NCBI RefSeq assembly: GCF_009362845.1
Contig: NZ_WHNW01000007.1
Span: forward strand, 87,191 to 151,190
Origin: Ostreibacterium oceani
GTDB taxonomy: Bacteria; Pseudomonadota; Gammaproteobacteria; Cardiobacteriales; Ostreibacteriaceae
Direction of reading: 5' to 3'
DNA: 64,000 bases
The notes below the pieces were generated by a model. That model saw only the letters and a list, made by a program, of their open reading frames with translations. It had not been told where the DNA came from and did not search any database. A program made the position numbers and the translations under genes. Each line of letters starts with the position of its first letter. The stretch's first letter is position 1. Shown here in pieces: positions 43,993-53,966 of the stretch.

Positions 43993-44180
43993 CAGTTGTA
44001 TTGTCCTAATCAATGATTGAGGCGATATTGTAAATGACTACCGCCTCGCTGTATAGTCTATTGTTATCTATTTCTTACCTAAATGGTCTTTGTATTTCGC
44101 TTGAATACTGTTTATACTTATGTCTGTACCCATGCCTGTACCCGTGTCTATACGCACATCTGTCAGCGTGTTAGCATCAC

Positions 44181-45422
44181 TCAGCGCTGTTGGTCGATGT
44201 AGCGTTGTAAATCCTCAGGCAATGGGGCTGAGACGTGAATCGTCTCATCTTCACTGCGAAACTGAATCACGTGCGCGTGTAAAAACAACCGTGAAATGCC
44301 ATATTTTTCTAAGGTACGATTCCATCTGAAATTACCATATTTATCATCCATTGCCACGGGGTGTTCTTGGCGAGCAGCGTGGATACGGATTTGGTGTGTA
44401 CGGCCTGTTTTAATGACAACTTGCATTAAACTGGTGCTTTTATAAGTCTCTAGTGTCGTAAAAATACTCACTGCGGTTTTTTCGTCTCCAGTGAAGGTCT
44501 CTAACGCATCAACGGTGTCGATTTTTTCAATCGGTGAGTCAACGATTAAATGATTGACCTCCCAACGTCCCTTGACCAATGCCAGATAAGACTTAGTCAT
44601 CCCATCTGACTGCGACAGCATTTGAAAGTGCCGAAGCGCATCACGATTACTGGCAAAAACTAAACACCCCGAGGTTGGCTTATCCAGTCGGTGGCAAAGC
44701 TCCCACGGCGTATCTGGGTAGGCAGCGCGAACCATATCAATCACACCAAACTCAGTTTTCGTGCCTGCATGGACCGCAAAGCCAGCAGGTTTATTGATCA
44801 CCAAATACGTGCCGTTGTTAAATAAAACGCTTTGTTGAATTTTGTCGATTAAAGCGCGGGGGATATGGTGCTTGGCTTTTTCGTCAATGGTGGTTGGCGG
44901 CAATCGTAACACGTCACCTGCTGTGAGCCGATCATCGGCACTGATGCGTTTTTTATTGAGACGAACCTCGCCTTTTCTGAGCATTTGATAGCGCCGTGAT
45001 TTGGGTACATTGGGGAGTATTTTTCGTAAATAATTATCAACGCGCTGGCCATCGTCTGATGCGCTGATGACGAGATGGCGGACGCCAAAGCTTTGACGGG
45101 TATCCTCATCGGTTTTGGGTGAGATTGCACGGGCTGGTGCTGTAACTTTTGCTGTGCTGATTTTTGCTGTGCGAGTTTTAGATGTTGTTTTTTGGGTCGC
45201 TTTTGGGGTCGTTTTTGCTGTCGTTTTTTGGGCCACTTTTGGTGTAGATTTCGGATTACGCCGCGTTTGATTCTCGGCACGAGGATTGCCGCCAGCTTTT
45301 ACCGCCGCTGGGCGCTTGCGCGCAGGATTTTTAGTCGGTGGCTGTTTGCTGGATTTTTTAGTATTCGACCGTTTTTTGACGGAGGCACTGGTTTTTGGCG
45401 CGTGATGTCGGTGAGTTGGCAT
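44181..45422 (-). CDS. rluC: 23S rRNA pseudouridine synthase RluC-like, with long basic N-terminal extension
   Basis: An RluA-family pseudouridine synthase. The S4 domain is about residues 120-170 (DNYLRKILPNVPKSRRYQML, VRLNKKRI). The catalytic domain has the active-site Asp in CHRLDKPTSGCLVF, then KSYLALVKGRW, GRTHQIRIHAA and HPVAMDDKYG. 413 residues against ~320 for RluC. The excess is an N-terminal tail of about 95 residues rich in Lys, Thr, Ala and Pro with repeats of type KTTxKxT, likely disordered and RNA-binding. RluC versus RluD assignment rests on overall resemblance and is not certain. Confidence 0.85.
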   Translation of the reverse strand: MPTHRHHAPKTSASVKKRSNTKKSSKQPPTKNPARKRPAAVKAGGNPRAENQTRRNPKSTPKVAQKTTAKTTPKATQKTTSKTRTAKISTAKVTAPARAISPKTDEDTRQSFGVRHLVISASDDGQRVDNYLRKILPNVPKSRRYQMLRKGEVRLNKKRISADDRLTAGDVLRLPPTTIDEKAKHHIPRALIDKIQQSVLFNNGTYLVINKPAGFAVHAGTKTEFGVIDMVRAAYPDTPWELCHRLDKPTSGCLVFASNRDALRHFQMLSQSDGMTKSYLALVKGRWEVNHLIVDSPIEKIDTVDALETFTGDEKTAVSIFTTLETYKSTSLMQVVIKTGRTHQIRIHAARQEHPVAMDDKYGNFRWNRTLEKYGISRLFLHAHVIQFRSEDETIHVSAPLPEDLQRYIDQQR

Positions 45423-45443
45423 AATAGGATGGCTAAGTGAGGG

Positions 45444-46031
45444 TTAAAAGCCTTTGTACTGTTTAATCGTATGATAGGCTTGGTTAATGGCGATGACATT
45501 GTCTGCCGCCGCGCGTTTGTCTTGTATGCTTGCTTGATATAATTTATCAGGGTGGCATTGACTAATCTTTTTTTTACGTGCATTTTCAATCATTTTTGGT
45601 GTTGCATCAAGCGTCACTCCTAGTAGTTCACAGGCTTGCGCCAGCGACTGGCTCACTGTTTGATTAGCCGCTTGATTAGCTGCTTTATTAGCCGCTTGAT
45701 TAGACGATTCATTGGTCATTTCATCCATTCGGTGGCGACCGGTATTCTGTGCGGGAGGACGCGATTGGCCTAAAAAAAACCAATAATAAATCAGCAGCAA
45801 TCCCAGCGCGCCGAGATAGCGCCCACTATAAAAACCAATCACAACGAGTAGCAGTACCACAACCCATTGGGTATTAGATAGCCTTTTACAGCGAAAAAGC
45901 CTGGTCAGTTTCAGCCACTGTTTTATCATTTGTATTGCCGCATTGTAGTAATAAAGTGGGGTCGCGTAGCGGGTTGCGTGGCTGGCTGCGTAGCTGGTTG
46001 CGTAAGGGGTCGCATCAAACCAATAACGCAC
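45444..46031 (-). CDS. membrane-anchored J-domain (DnaJ-like) protein
   Basis: 195 residues if started at the GTG directly after the ispH stop (46031), or 161 from ATG 45929, which starts just before the hydrophobic region. There are two membrane stretches (about residues 56-90 of the longer form). An Asn/Gln/Ala repeat follows, then a C-terminal J domain with LLGVTLDATPKMIENA and the essential HPD (QCHPDKLYQ) and ending INQAYHTIKQYKGF. It likely recruits DnaK at the membrane. The N-terminal part of the long form is a 12-bp-repeat-encoded Ala/Thr/Tyr sequence, so the true start is unresolved. Confidence 0.75.
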   Translation of the reverse strand: MRYWFDATPYATSYAASHATRYATPLYYYNAAIQMIKQWLKLTRLFRCKRLSNTQWVVVLLLVVIGFYSGRYLGALGLLLIYYWFFLGQSRPPAQNTGRHRMDEMTNESSNQAANKAANQAANQTVSQSLAQACELLGVTLDATPKMIENARKKKISQCHPDKLYQASIQDKRAAADNVIAINQAYHTIKQYKGF

Positions 46032-46991
46032 TTAGCGTAAGGGTTTAGGCAGTACAAAATGGATGGTCTCTTCGATACCTGATATTTCTGACACGGTGGT
46101 TTTCCCCGCGCGGCGCAAATGCGCAATCACATCTTGTACCAATACCTCAGGCGCAGAAGCACCCGCAGTCACACCAATGCGTTGACTATTTAACAACCAA
46201 TCTTCGTGAATTTCAGACGCATTATCAATCAAATACGCCAGCGCACCATTGTCTTCGGCAAGTTCGCGTAGGCGATTAGAATTGGATGAATTTACCGACC
46301 CCACCACCAGCACCAAATCGCATTGTTTGGCAAGCTCACGTACGGCGTCTTGACGGTTTTGCGTGGCATAACAAATATCGTCTTGCCTGGGCCCACAAAT
46401 GGCGGGAAACTTGGCTTTGAGCGCATCAATAATACTGCGGGTTTCATCAACCGACAACGTGGTCTGGGTCACATGGTAGAGCTTTGTCGGGTCTTTGACT
46501 TGAAGGGTTTCGACATCGTCAGTGCTTTCAACCAAATAAATCCCTGCGTCGGCATTGCTGTATTGCCCCATTGTGCCGATGACCTCAGGATGTCCCGCAT
46601 GTCCGATTAGGACAACTTCGTAGCCAAGTTTGCTATAGCGACTGACTTCGATATGGACTTTGGTGACCAGTGGGCACGTTGCATCAAATACCTGCAAATC
46701 GCGTTGCTTTGCTTCGTTTTGTACCGATTTGGAGACCCCGTGCGCCGAAAAAATCACGGTCGCGCCATCAGGGACTTCGTCTAATTCTTTGACGAAAATT
46801 GCCCCTTTTTCTTTTAAGTCATTGACTACAAATTTATTATGCACCACCTCATGACGAACATAAATCGGCGCACCAAGGCGCTCGATAGCGCGTTCAACAA
46901 TTAAAATCGCGCGGTCAACGCCTGCGCAAAATCCGCGCGGGTTCGCCAACAGAATATGGCTATTAGGGGTTGTGTCGTTTAGTTGATTCAT
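46032..46991 (-). CDS. ispH: 4-hydroxy-3-methylbut-2-enyl diphosphate reductase IspH (LytB)
   Basis: Last step of the MEP isoprenoid pathway. The start at ATG 46991 gives [20 protein letters not shown]; the upstream open frame is unlikely to be used. The three Cys that hold the iron-sulfur cluster are visible in [25 protein letters not shown] and [24 protein letters not shown] and [10 protein letters not shown] are also canonical. About 319 residues, typical. It follows lspA in the conserved ileS-lspA-ispH order; fkpB is missing between them. Confidence 0.96.
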   Translation of the reverse strand: MNQLNDTTPNSHILLANPRGFCAGVDRAILIVERAIERLGAPIYVRHEVVHNKFVVNDLKEKGAIFVKELDEVPDGATVIFSAHGVSKSVQNEAKQRDLQVFDATCPLVTKVHIEVSRYSKLGYEVVLIGHAGHPEVIGTMGQYSNADAGIYLVESTDDVETLQVKDPTKLYHVTQTTLSVDETRSIIDALKAKFPAICGPRQDDICYATQNRQDAVRELAKQCDLVLVVGSVNSSNSNRLRELAEDNGALAYLIDNASEIHEDWLLNSQRIGVTAGASAPEVLVQDVIAHLRRAGKTTVSEISGIEETIHFVLPKPLR

Positions 46992-47141
46992 TGAACTATT
47001 CGTTGTTAAGTGAAATAGAATTAGCGTTAAATTTTTAAATTTGTCGGCTTTTAAATTTGTCGGCAATTTGTCGAGACTCTTACCCTATTTTAGCATACTC
47101 AAGCTACGTTAGAATGAAGCGCTCGTGATTAAAGCCAAATA

Positions 47142-47624
47142 CTACCGACGTCGCTCCAATAACCAACTAAGCAGCATCGCGCCAACACCAATAGAAATCG
47201 CCATGTCTGCCACATTAAAAATAGCAAAGTAAAAATTAATCGGCTCGTAATAAACACTAATCATATCGCGCACATACCCCAAAGTATAGCGGTCATAGAT
47301 ATTGCCGACCGCCCCCCCTAAAATCGAGGCATAGGCAAATAAAGTTAAGTATTCTTTTTTAGGCGTTTTGACAATCAGCACCAACAACATGACCGTGGCA
47401 ACAACACCAATCAATAGCAACAACCACCGCTGGCCCGACAGCAAGCTAAATGCTGCCCCATGATTTTCGGCATAAAGCCAGCGCAATACAGGTAATACAT
47501 CAATATTGCCCAGCCCAGTTTCTTTGAGTGTATCGACAGCCCACTGCTTGGACCATAAATCAACCACCAACCAAACCAATGCAACAGCAAACCAAAACCC
47601 TTTACTAACCACTTGATTTAACAT
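47142..47624 (-). CDS. lspA: lipoprotein signal peptidase II LspA
   Basis: Inner-membrane aspartic peptidase that cleaves prolipoproteins. 160 residues from ATG 47624, preceded at a 5-bp spacing by GGTGG; a TTG at 47636 is the longer alternative. Four membrane helices. Conserved motifs are DLWSKQWA, ENHGAAFSLL, GGAVGNIYDRYTLGYVRDMI and FNVADMAIS, with the two catalytic Asp in the NIYDR and NVADM segments. The gene follows ileS. Confidence 0.95.
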   Translation of the reverse strand: MLNQVVSKGFWFAVALVWLVVDLWSKQWAVDTLKETGLGNIDVLPVLRWLYAENHGAAFSLLSGQRWLLLLIGVVATVMLLVLIVKTPKKEYLTLFAYASILGGAVGNIYDRYTLGYVRDMISVYYEPINFYFAIFNVADMAISIGVGAMLLSWLLERRR

Positions 47625-47640
47625 CCTATCCACCAAAATC

Positions 47641-47682
47641 TTATCGCTTATCGTTTATCGCTTATCGCTTATCGTTTATCAG
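47641..47682. repeat. six 7-bp tandem repeats between ileS and lspA
   Basis: The unit TTATCG(C/T) is repeated six times from 47641 to 47682, with the last unit ending AG. It fills the short gap between the ileS stop and the lspA start. Confidence 0.85.
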
Positions 47683-47690
47683 TCACTACA

Positions 47691-50561
47691 TTACACAAAC
47701 TGGCGGACTTCACCACGCCCCGAGACATTATCAACACACCGACCGCAAAGCGCAGGATGTTCGGCATGTGTGCCCACATCCTCGCGATAGTGCCAACAGC
47801 GTGCGCATTTTTTGGCCTGGCTTTTTTGCGCGATAATAGCGAATTGCTGACCATCTATATGACTGATAAGGGGGGTTCTCGCATCAGTATCAAGGTTAGT
47901 CAAGGGTAATAACGTGACTTTAGAGGTAATTAGGACAAAGCGTAGTGCATCACCTAACTGGCTTAATTGATTAAGCAATTCAGACGCAGCATAAATACTG
48001 ACCTCGGCGTCTAATGATGCGCCAATTTCCCCTGCCGCGCGGCATTTTTCTAATTCGGTGGCTACAGCTTCGCGCACTTGGCTAATCGTTTGCCAATAGG
48101 CATGATCAAAACGATTTGACGGTGCCAACGTAAATAATTGATTAGAAAACGTGGTTAAAAATACCGACTCAACGCCTTGGTCGGCCGCAACACGGGGCGT
48201 AAACGACCAAATTTCATCCGCGGTAAACGGCAAAATGGGCGCAATCCAACGCGTCAATGCATCCAAAACAAGGTACATCGCGGTTTGTGCCGAACGGCGC
48301 GCGATATTATCGGCATTAATCGTATACTGCCTATCTTTGATGACATCGAGATAAAATCCGCCCAAATCCAAACTGCAAAAATGGTGTATGGATTGATACA
48401 CCATATGAAATTGGTAATGATTGTAAGCCTGTTCTATCTCTGTTTGGACATGCGCGGCACGAGAGACAATATACTGATCAAACTCCAGCATATCATCACG
48501 GCTAACCCAGTGTACTTGTGGGTCAAAGTCGTGCAAGTTTGACAACAAAAACCGAGCGGTATTACGAATGCGGCGGTACGCATCGGCTGATTGCTTTAAA
48601 ATATTATCTGATAATCTGATTTCACGCGTATAATCCGTCGACGCGACCCATAGCCGCAGAATATCAGCACCTAATGTCCCCACAATCTTTTGTGGCTCGA
48701 CAATATTGCCCAGCGATTTAGACATTTTATGGCCATTTTCATCGACCACAAAGCCATGTGTGAGCAACGCTTTGTAAGGCGGCACACCATTAATCGCAGA
48801 CGAGGTTAATAATGACGAGTGAAACCAACCACGGTGCTGATCAGACCCTTCTAAATATAAATCCGCAGGGAATTGCAAATGCGGTTCGGCGCGAAGCACG
48901 GCTTCATGGGTCGAGCCAGAATCAAACCAAACATCTAAAATATCTTGGGTTTTTTCATAATCGGCAGCGTCTGCACCAATCAAATCCTCTACCGACAAAT
49001 CAAACCAAGCATCAACCCCTGATTGTGCCACCCTATCGGCTACTTGGCGCATAATGCTGACGGTATCAGGATGCAGCTCACCTGTCTCTTTGTGCACCAG
49101 TAAACAAAGCGGAACGCCCCAATAACGTTGGCGAGAAATACACCAATCAGGACGGTTTTCAATCATGTCATAAAGCCGTGCTTTGCCCCACTCAGGGATA
49201 AATTTAACGGTATTAATTCCGTCCAATGCGGTTTGTCGCAAACCCGCTTTGTCCATACCCACAAACCACTGCGAAGTCGCGCGAAAAATCGTCGGTGTTT
49301 TGTGTCGCCAACAATGTGGATAGCTGTGATTAAATTTTGACTGCGCACAGAGTCGTTGGTTTTCAATGAGCTTTTCAACAATGGCAGGGTTGGCATCAAA
49401 TACTTTTGTCCCTGCAAAAAATGGCGTACTCTCGGTAAATCGCCCTGTGCCATCGACAAAACTATCAAAGCTTAATCCATAATCGAGTACAGCGACCTGA
49501 TAATCATCCACACCATGCGCGGGGGCGGTATGCACACAACCTGTTCCTTGCTCGGTGGTGACGTGCGTGCCTAGCATCATTAATATATCGCGGTCTAAAA
49601 AAGGATGGCGTAGTACCGCACGGTCTAACGCTTGTCCATCAATGGTTGCCAACCTGTGATAGGTGCCAAAATCACATGCACTGACGACCGACTCAACTAA
49701 CTCATCGGCTACCACAAAAGCACTACCATCTTGGCGCTGATATAATCCGTAGCTTAATTCAGGGTGTACACTCATACCAATGGATGATGGCAATGTCCAT
49801 GGCGTGGTTGTCCACATAATAACGTCTAACGTTGTCTCTGCCGCAGTCTTGAATACATCAGTCGTGAGACCAAATCGCGCCAATAAATCAACGCTGTCTT
49901 TTGCAGCGTATGCCACATAAATTGAATAAGATTGTTTGTTTTGGTACTCGACCTCGGCTTCAGCCAATGCCGAGCCACAGTCCATACACCAATTGACTGG
50001 CTTCGAACCCCGTACGACGTGGTTTTTCTCAACGATTTTAGCCAGCGTACGAATAATATTGGCCTCAGTGGCGTAATTCATCGTTTTATAGGGTGTGTCC
50101 CATTCACCAAATACGCCTAAACGAATGAAATCTTGACGTTGCTGATCGATTTGCTTTTCCGCATATTCACGGCAAGCGGCACGAAACTCACGCGCCGTCA
50201 GCTTGTTACCCACTTTACCGTGTTTTTTCTCAACTTGGAGCTCAATCGGCAAACCATGACAGTCCCAGCCAGGCAAATACGGGGCATCTTTACCCAACAT
50301 CTGCTGTGATTTGATAATCATGTCTTTTAGCGTCTTATTTAAGGCATGCCCCATGTGCAGCTGACCATTTGCATACGGTGGCCCGTCATGTAAGATGAAT
50401 TTTTCACGTCCTTGGCTAATCTGACGTTGTTTGTTGTACAGGTCAATGGCTTGCCAATGCGCCAGTCTATCGGGTTCACGTTGTGCCAAATTACCCCGCA
50501 TTGGAAAATCCGTATGCGGTAAATTTAATGTGGACTTATAATCAGCGTTGTTGTCGCTCAT
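47691..50561 (-). CDS. ileS: isoleucyl-tRNA synthetase IleS
   Basis: 956 residues. The class I signature appears as GQLHMGHALNK (HIGH motif, about residues 66-76) and HKMSKSLGN (KMSKS). An editing domain lies in between (WTTTPWTLPSSIG). The C-terminal zinc finger has CARCWHY and CGRCVDN. The length is normal for the bacterial type. ribF, which usually lies before ileS in gammaproteobacteria, is missing; a repeat-rich gap and a TauE-like gene lie there instead. Confidence 0.97.
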   Translation of the reverse strand: MSDNNADYKSTLNLPHTDFPMRGNLAQREPDRLAHWQAIDLYNKQRQISQGREKFILHDGPPYANGQLHMGHALNKTLKDMIIKSQQMLGKDAPYLPGWDCHGLPIELQVEKKHGKVGNKLTAREFRAACREYAEKQIDQQRQDFIRLGVFGEWDTPYKTMNYATEANIIRTLAKIVEKNHVVRGSKPVNWCMDCGSALAEAEVEYQNKQSYSIYVAYAAKDSVDLLARFGLTTDVFKTAAETTLDVIMWTTTPWTLPSSIGMSVHPELSYGLYQRQDGSAFVVADELVESVVSACDFGTYHRLATIDGQALDRAVLRHPFLDRDILMMLGTHVTTEQGTGCVHTAPAHGVDDYQVAVLDYGLSFDSFVDGTGRFTESTPFFAGTKVFDANPAIVEKLIENQRLCAQSKFNHSYPHCWRHKTPTIFRATSQWFVGMDKAGLRQTALDGINTVKFIPEWGKARLYDMIENRPDWCISRQRYWGVPLCLLVHKETGELHPDTVSIMRQVADRVAQSGVDAWFDLSVEDLIGADAADYEKTQDILDVWFDSGSTHEAVLRAEPHLQFPADLYLEGSDQHRGWFHSSLLTSSAINGVPPYKALLTHGFVVDENGHKMSKSLGNIVEPQKIVGTLGADILRLWVASTDYTREIRLSDNILKQSADAYRRIRNTARFLLSNLHDFDPQVHWVSRDDMLEFDQYIVSRAAHVQTEIEQAYNHYQFHMVYQSIHHFCSLDLGGFYLDVIKDRQYTINADNIARRSAQTAMYLVLDALTRWIAPILPFTADEIWSFTPRVAADQGVESVFLTTFSNQLFTLAPSNRFDHAYWQTISQVREAVATELEKCRAAGEIGASLDAEVSIYAASELLNQLSQLGDALRFVLITSKVTLLPLTNLDTDARTPLISHIDGQQFAIIAQKSQAKKCARCWHYREDVGTHAEHPALCGRCVDNVSGRGEVRQFV

Positions 50562-50915
50562 ACCTTCACCAAACCAATTGATTAAATAAGGTCGCTATCA
50601 TAACAAAAAACCAGTCATTTGTATGCGCTTTGTATACGCTTTGTCCTCGCTTTGTCCTCGCTTTGTCCTCTCTTTATCCTTTCATGGTAAGAGAAACACC
50701 ACAATAAATACCATGACAAATATGCCAGAATTGCTACAATGCGATGCGTAACCTTTGATAAAGCAACGCCATCACGTTATGTCACCCTTTGGTAATACCG
50801 CCGGCAATATCACCATCTAGCCATATCATTTGATATTCGCGTTTTATGGTGTGTAATGATGTGTGATGACGTGTGATGGGGCTTTATCGTCTCTATTCTT
50901 TTTTTTGGCATCGAC
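50562..50915. other. intergenic region upstream of ileS
   Basis: About 354 bp between divergent ileS and tauE-like genes. It contains a slippage-type repeat at about 50620-50675 (units of 11-12 bp around 'cgctttgtcct', four to five copies). Around 50845-50885 there is a short 'gatgtgtgatgacgtgtgatgg' type repetition, given in pieces as 'gtgtaatgat' and 'gtgtgatgac'. An antisense ORF at 50810-51163 is not credible. No tRNA or terminator was seen. Confidence 0.45.
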
Positions 50916-51674
50916 ATGGAATATACACTAATTGAAGCCGTTATTTTGATGGGGCTTGGTTTAGTTGCTGGCGTCATTAACGTTTTGGCGGGGGGTGGCT
51001 CAAACTTAACCGTGCCTGCATTAATGGTGCTGGGCATGCCTGCTGACATTGCGAACGCGACCAACCGCGTTGGTATTTTTTTACAAGGCATTATCGGTGT
51101 CACTGGATTTAAACGACATAAAAAATTACCAACAGGCGATTTTAAGGCCATTCTAGTCCCCACATTGATGGGTGGATTAGCGGGGAGTTTGATGGCGGCT
51201 TATACACCACCTGTTTTACTCAAATATATTTTACTCGGTGCGATGTTATCAGTGGCGTTAATCGTCCTCGTTCGTCCCAACATCATTATCCCGCCAGCGG
51301 GAACCATACCATTTATGGTGTCTGAACGCCCACAAGCGTGGTGGTTGCTGCTATTGGCAGGATTTTATGGCGGACTAGTACAAGCTGGTGTTGGCTTTAT
51401 CCTGATTGCCGCCTTTGCAGGTGCGCTGCGTTACGATTTGGTCGCAAGTAATGCGTTAAAACTACTCACTACCCTCTTTTTTACGGGTATCGCGTTGATT
51501 ATTTTTATTGCCAATGACCAAGTACGCTGGATTCCTGGCCTCATACTCGCTGTTGGCACTATGCTCGGCGCCCATATTGGCGTCAAACTGGCATTAAAAG
51601 TCAGTCAAAATACGCTCAAATGGTTTTTATTTTTGATGACACTCGCGGCCAGTGCTGCGGCAATTTTCTTTTAG
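50916..51674 (+). CDS. TauE/SafE family sulfite/organosulfonate exporter-like membrane protein
   Basis: 252 residues, about seven or eight helices. The TauE/SafE hallmark is at the start: AVILMGLGLVAGVINVLAGGGSNLTVPAL, with the glycine motif near residues 25-29, followed by NATNRVGIFLQGIIG. The second half repeats the fold (LLLLAGFYGGLVQAGVGFIL, DLVASNALKLLTTLFFTGIAL). Substrate unknown; family members carry sulfite, sulfonates or other small acids. Confidence 0.85.
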   Translation: MEYTLIEAVILMGLGLVAGVINVLAGGGSNLTVPALMVLGMPADIANATNRVGIFLQGIIGVTGFKRHKKLPTGDFKAILVPTLMGGLAGSLMAAYTPPVLLKYILLGAMLSVALIVLVRPNIIIPPAGTIPFMVSERPQAWWLLLLAGFYGGLVQAGVGFILIAAFAGALRYDLVASNALKLLTTLFFTGIALIIFIANDQVRWIPGLILAVGTMLGAHIGVKLALKVSQNTLKWFLFLMTLAASAAAIFF

Positions 51675-51822
51675 CCAGCAACCAACGACTACGTGATCAG
51701 TCATCAAAGATTAACTTGCTGTTAGGACGTCATTTTTGTACACTAAAATACGGCATAAAATACGGGTTAGGATACCGAACAAAAATCCACTAAATATTCG
51801 ATGACTCATCAGGAAATAACCC

Positions 51823-52611
51823 ATGCACCAAGCAACGAAGCAAACAATGCAAAAAGCAATACACCAAGCAACCCACAAAATCATCAAAATAACACAAACC
51901 ACAAGGGTACAAATAAAATCTTGCATGGGAATTGGCTTATGGTTTCTGATACCCTATTTTTATCTCTCCCCTGTCCAAGCTGAGACCATTGTTAACATCA
52001 GCGACTTTGCGAATGAGCCGCTATCTGCTTGGGAAAGCAAATCCTTTGACGGCGAGACATCCTATGACATTATGACCGACGCTGACGCACCAGTAGATAG
52101 TCCATCAGGCGCAACCCGACACATTCTCGTCGCGCGTAGTAACAGCAGCGCATCGGGGCTTTTTAAACGCCAGCGAATTGATCTGCAAGAAACCCCATAC
52201 CTTAACTGGCGTTGGCGCATTGATAAAGGAATAACCAATGCTAATGGCAGCATAGATGAAACACAAAAATCAGGCGATGATTACGCGGCGCGTATTTATG
52301 TTATTGTCGATGGTAAACTGATTCGTATCAATAGCAAAGCCGTCAACTATGTGTGGTCCAGCCATCAAGCGGCAGGCAGTCGCTGGGATAACGCATTTGC
52401 CCCCAATAACGCCAAAATGCTCGCGGTGCGTGGAAAAGACGATACCACGGGTCAGTGGCGACAAGAAAAACGCCACGTTGCTAACGACTTTAAACTGTTG
52501 TTTAACCGCGATGTGCGCTATATCGATGCGGTTGCGATTATGACCGACACCGACAATACCCAGCAACAAGCCCAAGCGGCTTATGCGGATATTTACTTTT
52601 CGGCAGACTAA
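51823..52611 (+). CDS. DUF3047 domain secreted protein
   Basis: 262 residues from ATG 51823. The signal peptide is likely formed by the stretch GIGLWFLIPYFYLSPVQA; the ATG at residue 35 is a possible shorter start. The mature protein has the DUF3047 pattern: LSAWESKSFDGETSYDIM, LNWRWRIDKGI, GDDYAARIYVIVDG and the VWSSHQAAGS segment, ending VAIMTDTDNTQQQAQAAYADIYF. It is a periplasmic beta-sandwich-like family of unknown function. It converges with mrpG. Confidence 0.8.
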   Translation: MHQATKQTMQKAIHQATHKIIKITQTTRVQIKSCMGIGLWFLIPYFYLSPVQAETIVNISDFANEPLSAWESKSFDGETSYDIMTDADAPVDSPSGATRHILVARSNSSASGLFKRQRIDLQETPYLNWRWRIDKGITNANGSIDETQKSGDDYAARIYVIVDGKLIRINSKAVNYVWSSHQAAGSRWDNAFAPNNAKMLAVRGKDDTTGQWRQEKRHVANDFKLLFNRDVRYIDAVAIMTDTDNTQQQAQAAYADIYFSAD

Positions 52612-52665
52612 CGCGATGAGATCGCACGATACTCTCTGGCTAGATAGCGACCAGTTATCTGGCAA

Positions 52666-53181
52666 TCATCCGTTTAAATTTTTGTGTTTTTCAGCGCCAG
52701 ACGGATTATCATCCGCCACATTACCATTCTTATTATCGTAAGCAGTAGTATCTAGCGTGGCATCTAGCGTGTTCATCGTTTTATTTTGTGGCGCGTGTTG
52801 GTGCGCTTCTCCTTTTTGCTGTGGTTCTTGCTGTGGTTCTTGCTGTGCTTGTTGCTGACTTTTATAATCCTCATACTCATTAATGCGGGTTTTTTTCCAA
52901 AGTGGTACGCGGTCGTTATAGGCCGCACGGCCAATGATATGCGCGGCTATTGGTGAGGTAATTAACAGGAAAACGACGATAATCAGTGCTTTAAATGCCA
53001 CACCAACATCATCGGCATGAATCGCCACACCAATGACAATACAGGCAACTCCTGCCGTTGCCGCTTTGGTGATGGCGGAAACGCGGATATAAAAATCCGG
53101 TAGGCGTAAAAGCCCAATGGCGCCGATAAAGACAAATATCACACCCAAAATCACCATGATTGCGCTTAGGATTTCTATCAT
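52666..53181 (-). CDS. mrpG: Na+/H+ antiporter subunit MrpG (MnhG)
   Basis: 171 residues. The first ~105 contain the three helices of MrpG (LSAIMVILGVIFVFIGAIGLLRLPDFYIR, then the KAATAGVACIVIG and ALIIVVFLLITSPIAAHIIGRAAY segments). A hydrophilic C-terminal extension of about 60 residues with Gln/Glu/Pro repeats (QQEPQQEPQQKG) is unusual for this subunit and is repeat-encoded. Its start overlaps the mrpF stop by one base. Last gene of the operon. Confidence 0.92.
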   Translation of the reverse strand: MIEILSAIMVILGVIFVFIGAIGLLRLPDFYIRVSAITKAATAGVACIVIGVAIHADDVGVAFKALIIVVFLLITSPIAAHIIGRAAYNDRVPLWKKTRINEYEDYKSQQQAQQEPQQEPQQKGEAHQHAPQNKTMNTLDATLDTTAYDNKNGNVADDNPSGAEKHKNLNG

Positions 53182-53450
53182 TATTTATGATCCTTTTTCA
53201 TATAATAGGCAAACGCCACCGAACCGAGGAACAGTACCAGTGATAGAATTATGGCCGCATCCATATAGGCGTGCACGCCGGTGGACATTGAATATATGGC
53301 AATCATGCCAATCATAATTGTGCCAATTAAATCAAATGAAATCACGCGATCTGGCAAACTCGGCCCTATTACAATGCGCACAAATACCAAAATAATTGAA
53401 AAACTAAGTACGATCAAAGCACTTAATAAAACTATATCAAACCAACTCAT
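53181..53450 (-). CDS. mrpF: Na+/H+ antiporter subunit MrpF (MnhF)
   Basis: 89 residues with three membrane helices. RIVIGPSLPDRVISFDLIGTI is the MrpF signature, then MIGMIAIYSM and AAIILSLVLFLGSVAFAYYM. It is a small subunit of the seven-part Mrp complex, related to bile-acid transport genes in some species. Start overlaps the mrpE stop by four bases and its stop overlaps mrpG. Confidence 0.93.
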   Translation of the reverse strand: MSWFDIVLLSALIVLSFSIILVFVRIVIGPSLPDRVISFDLIGTIMIGMIAIYSMSTGVHAYMDAAIILSLVLFLGSVAFAYYMKKDHK

Positions 53451-53938
53451 CGTGTAACCCTCAATAATCGTTGTTCAAATCCTTGTTTTAATTCTTGCTT
53501 AATGGCCTCTGGATCCATGGTGGAAAATGTAATTGCATGGACAAATAATAAGGAGCGATCTTCTGATAAACCCAGACTTAACGTACCGGGCGTTAATGAA
53601 ATCATGCATGCCAATATGGTAATTTCGATATCGGTTTTGGCATCAAGTGGCACCGCCACCACACAAGGGCGCATATAGGTTGTCGGCGTCACTACGTCAT
53701 AGGCGACGCGTAAATTTGCCATGAACAATTCCTTAATAAAAAACACAATTAAATTTACCAAGCGCGGCAATTTTACAAAATAGGTTTTTGCAAATAGATA
53801 ACTAAGCGGCCAGGTTAAGGTGAATATGCCCCACATTAACAGCAAATAGCCGTTACCTCCGATGTCAAACGGCAAATAGCCTTGTGCGATATAGGCTAAT
53901 GCAAAAGCGAGGATAAAATGTGGAATGAGTAATTTCAT
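53447..53938 (-). CDS. mrpE: Na+/H+ antiporter subunit MrpE (MnhE)
   Basis: 163 residues. Two N-terminal helices, then the family core: FIKELFMANLRVAYDVVTP, EITILACMISLTPGTLSLGLSED and LFVHAIT. It is located 28 bp after mrpD; the other gene junctions in this operon overlap. Needed for assembly of the Mrp complex. Confidence 0.93.
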   Translation of the reverse strand: MKLLIPHFILAFALAYIAQGYLPFDIGGNGYLLLMWGIFTLTWPLSYLFAKTYFVKLPRLVNLIVFFIKELFMANLRVAYDVVTPTTYMRPCVVAVPLDAKTDIEITILACMISLTPGTLSLGLSEDRSLLFVHAITFSTMDPEAIKQELKQGFEQRLLRVTR

Positions 53939-53966
53939 AAGGTAATTATAGCCTAATCAATTTCAT

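Noticed and set aside
44849-45280. Lys/Gln-rich 143-residue minus-strand frame inside rluC
   Set aside because: It is the alternate frame of the basic repeat tail of rluC; the S4 and catalytic motifs lie in the rluC frame.
50810-51163. 117-residue minus-strand frame opposite the TauE/SafE gene
   Set aside because: It overlaps the well-supported TauE/SafE coding region and has no recognisable features.
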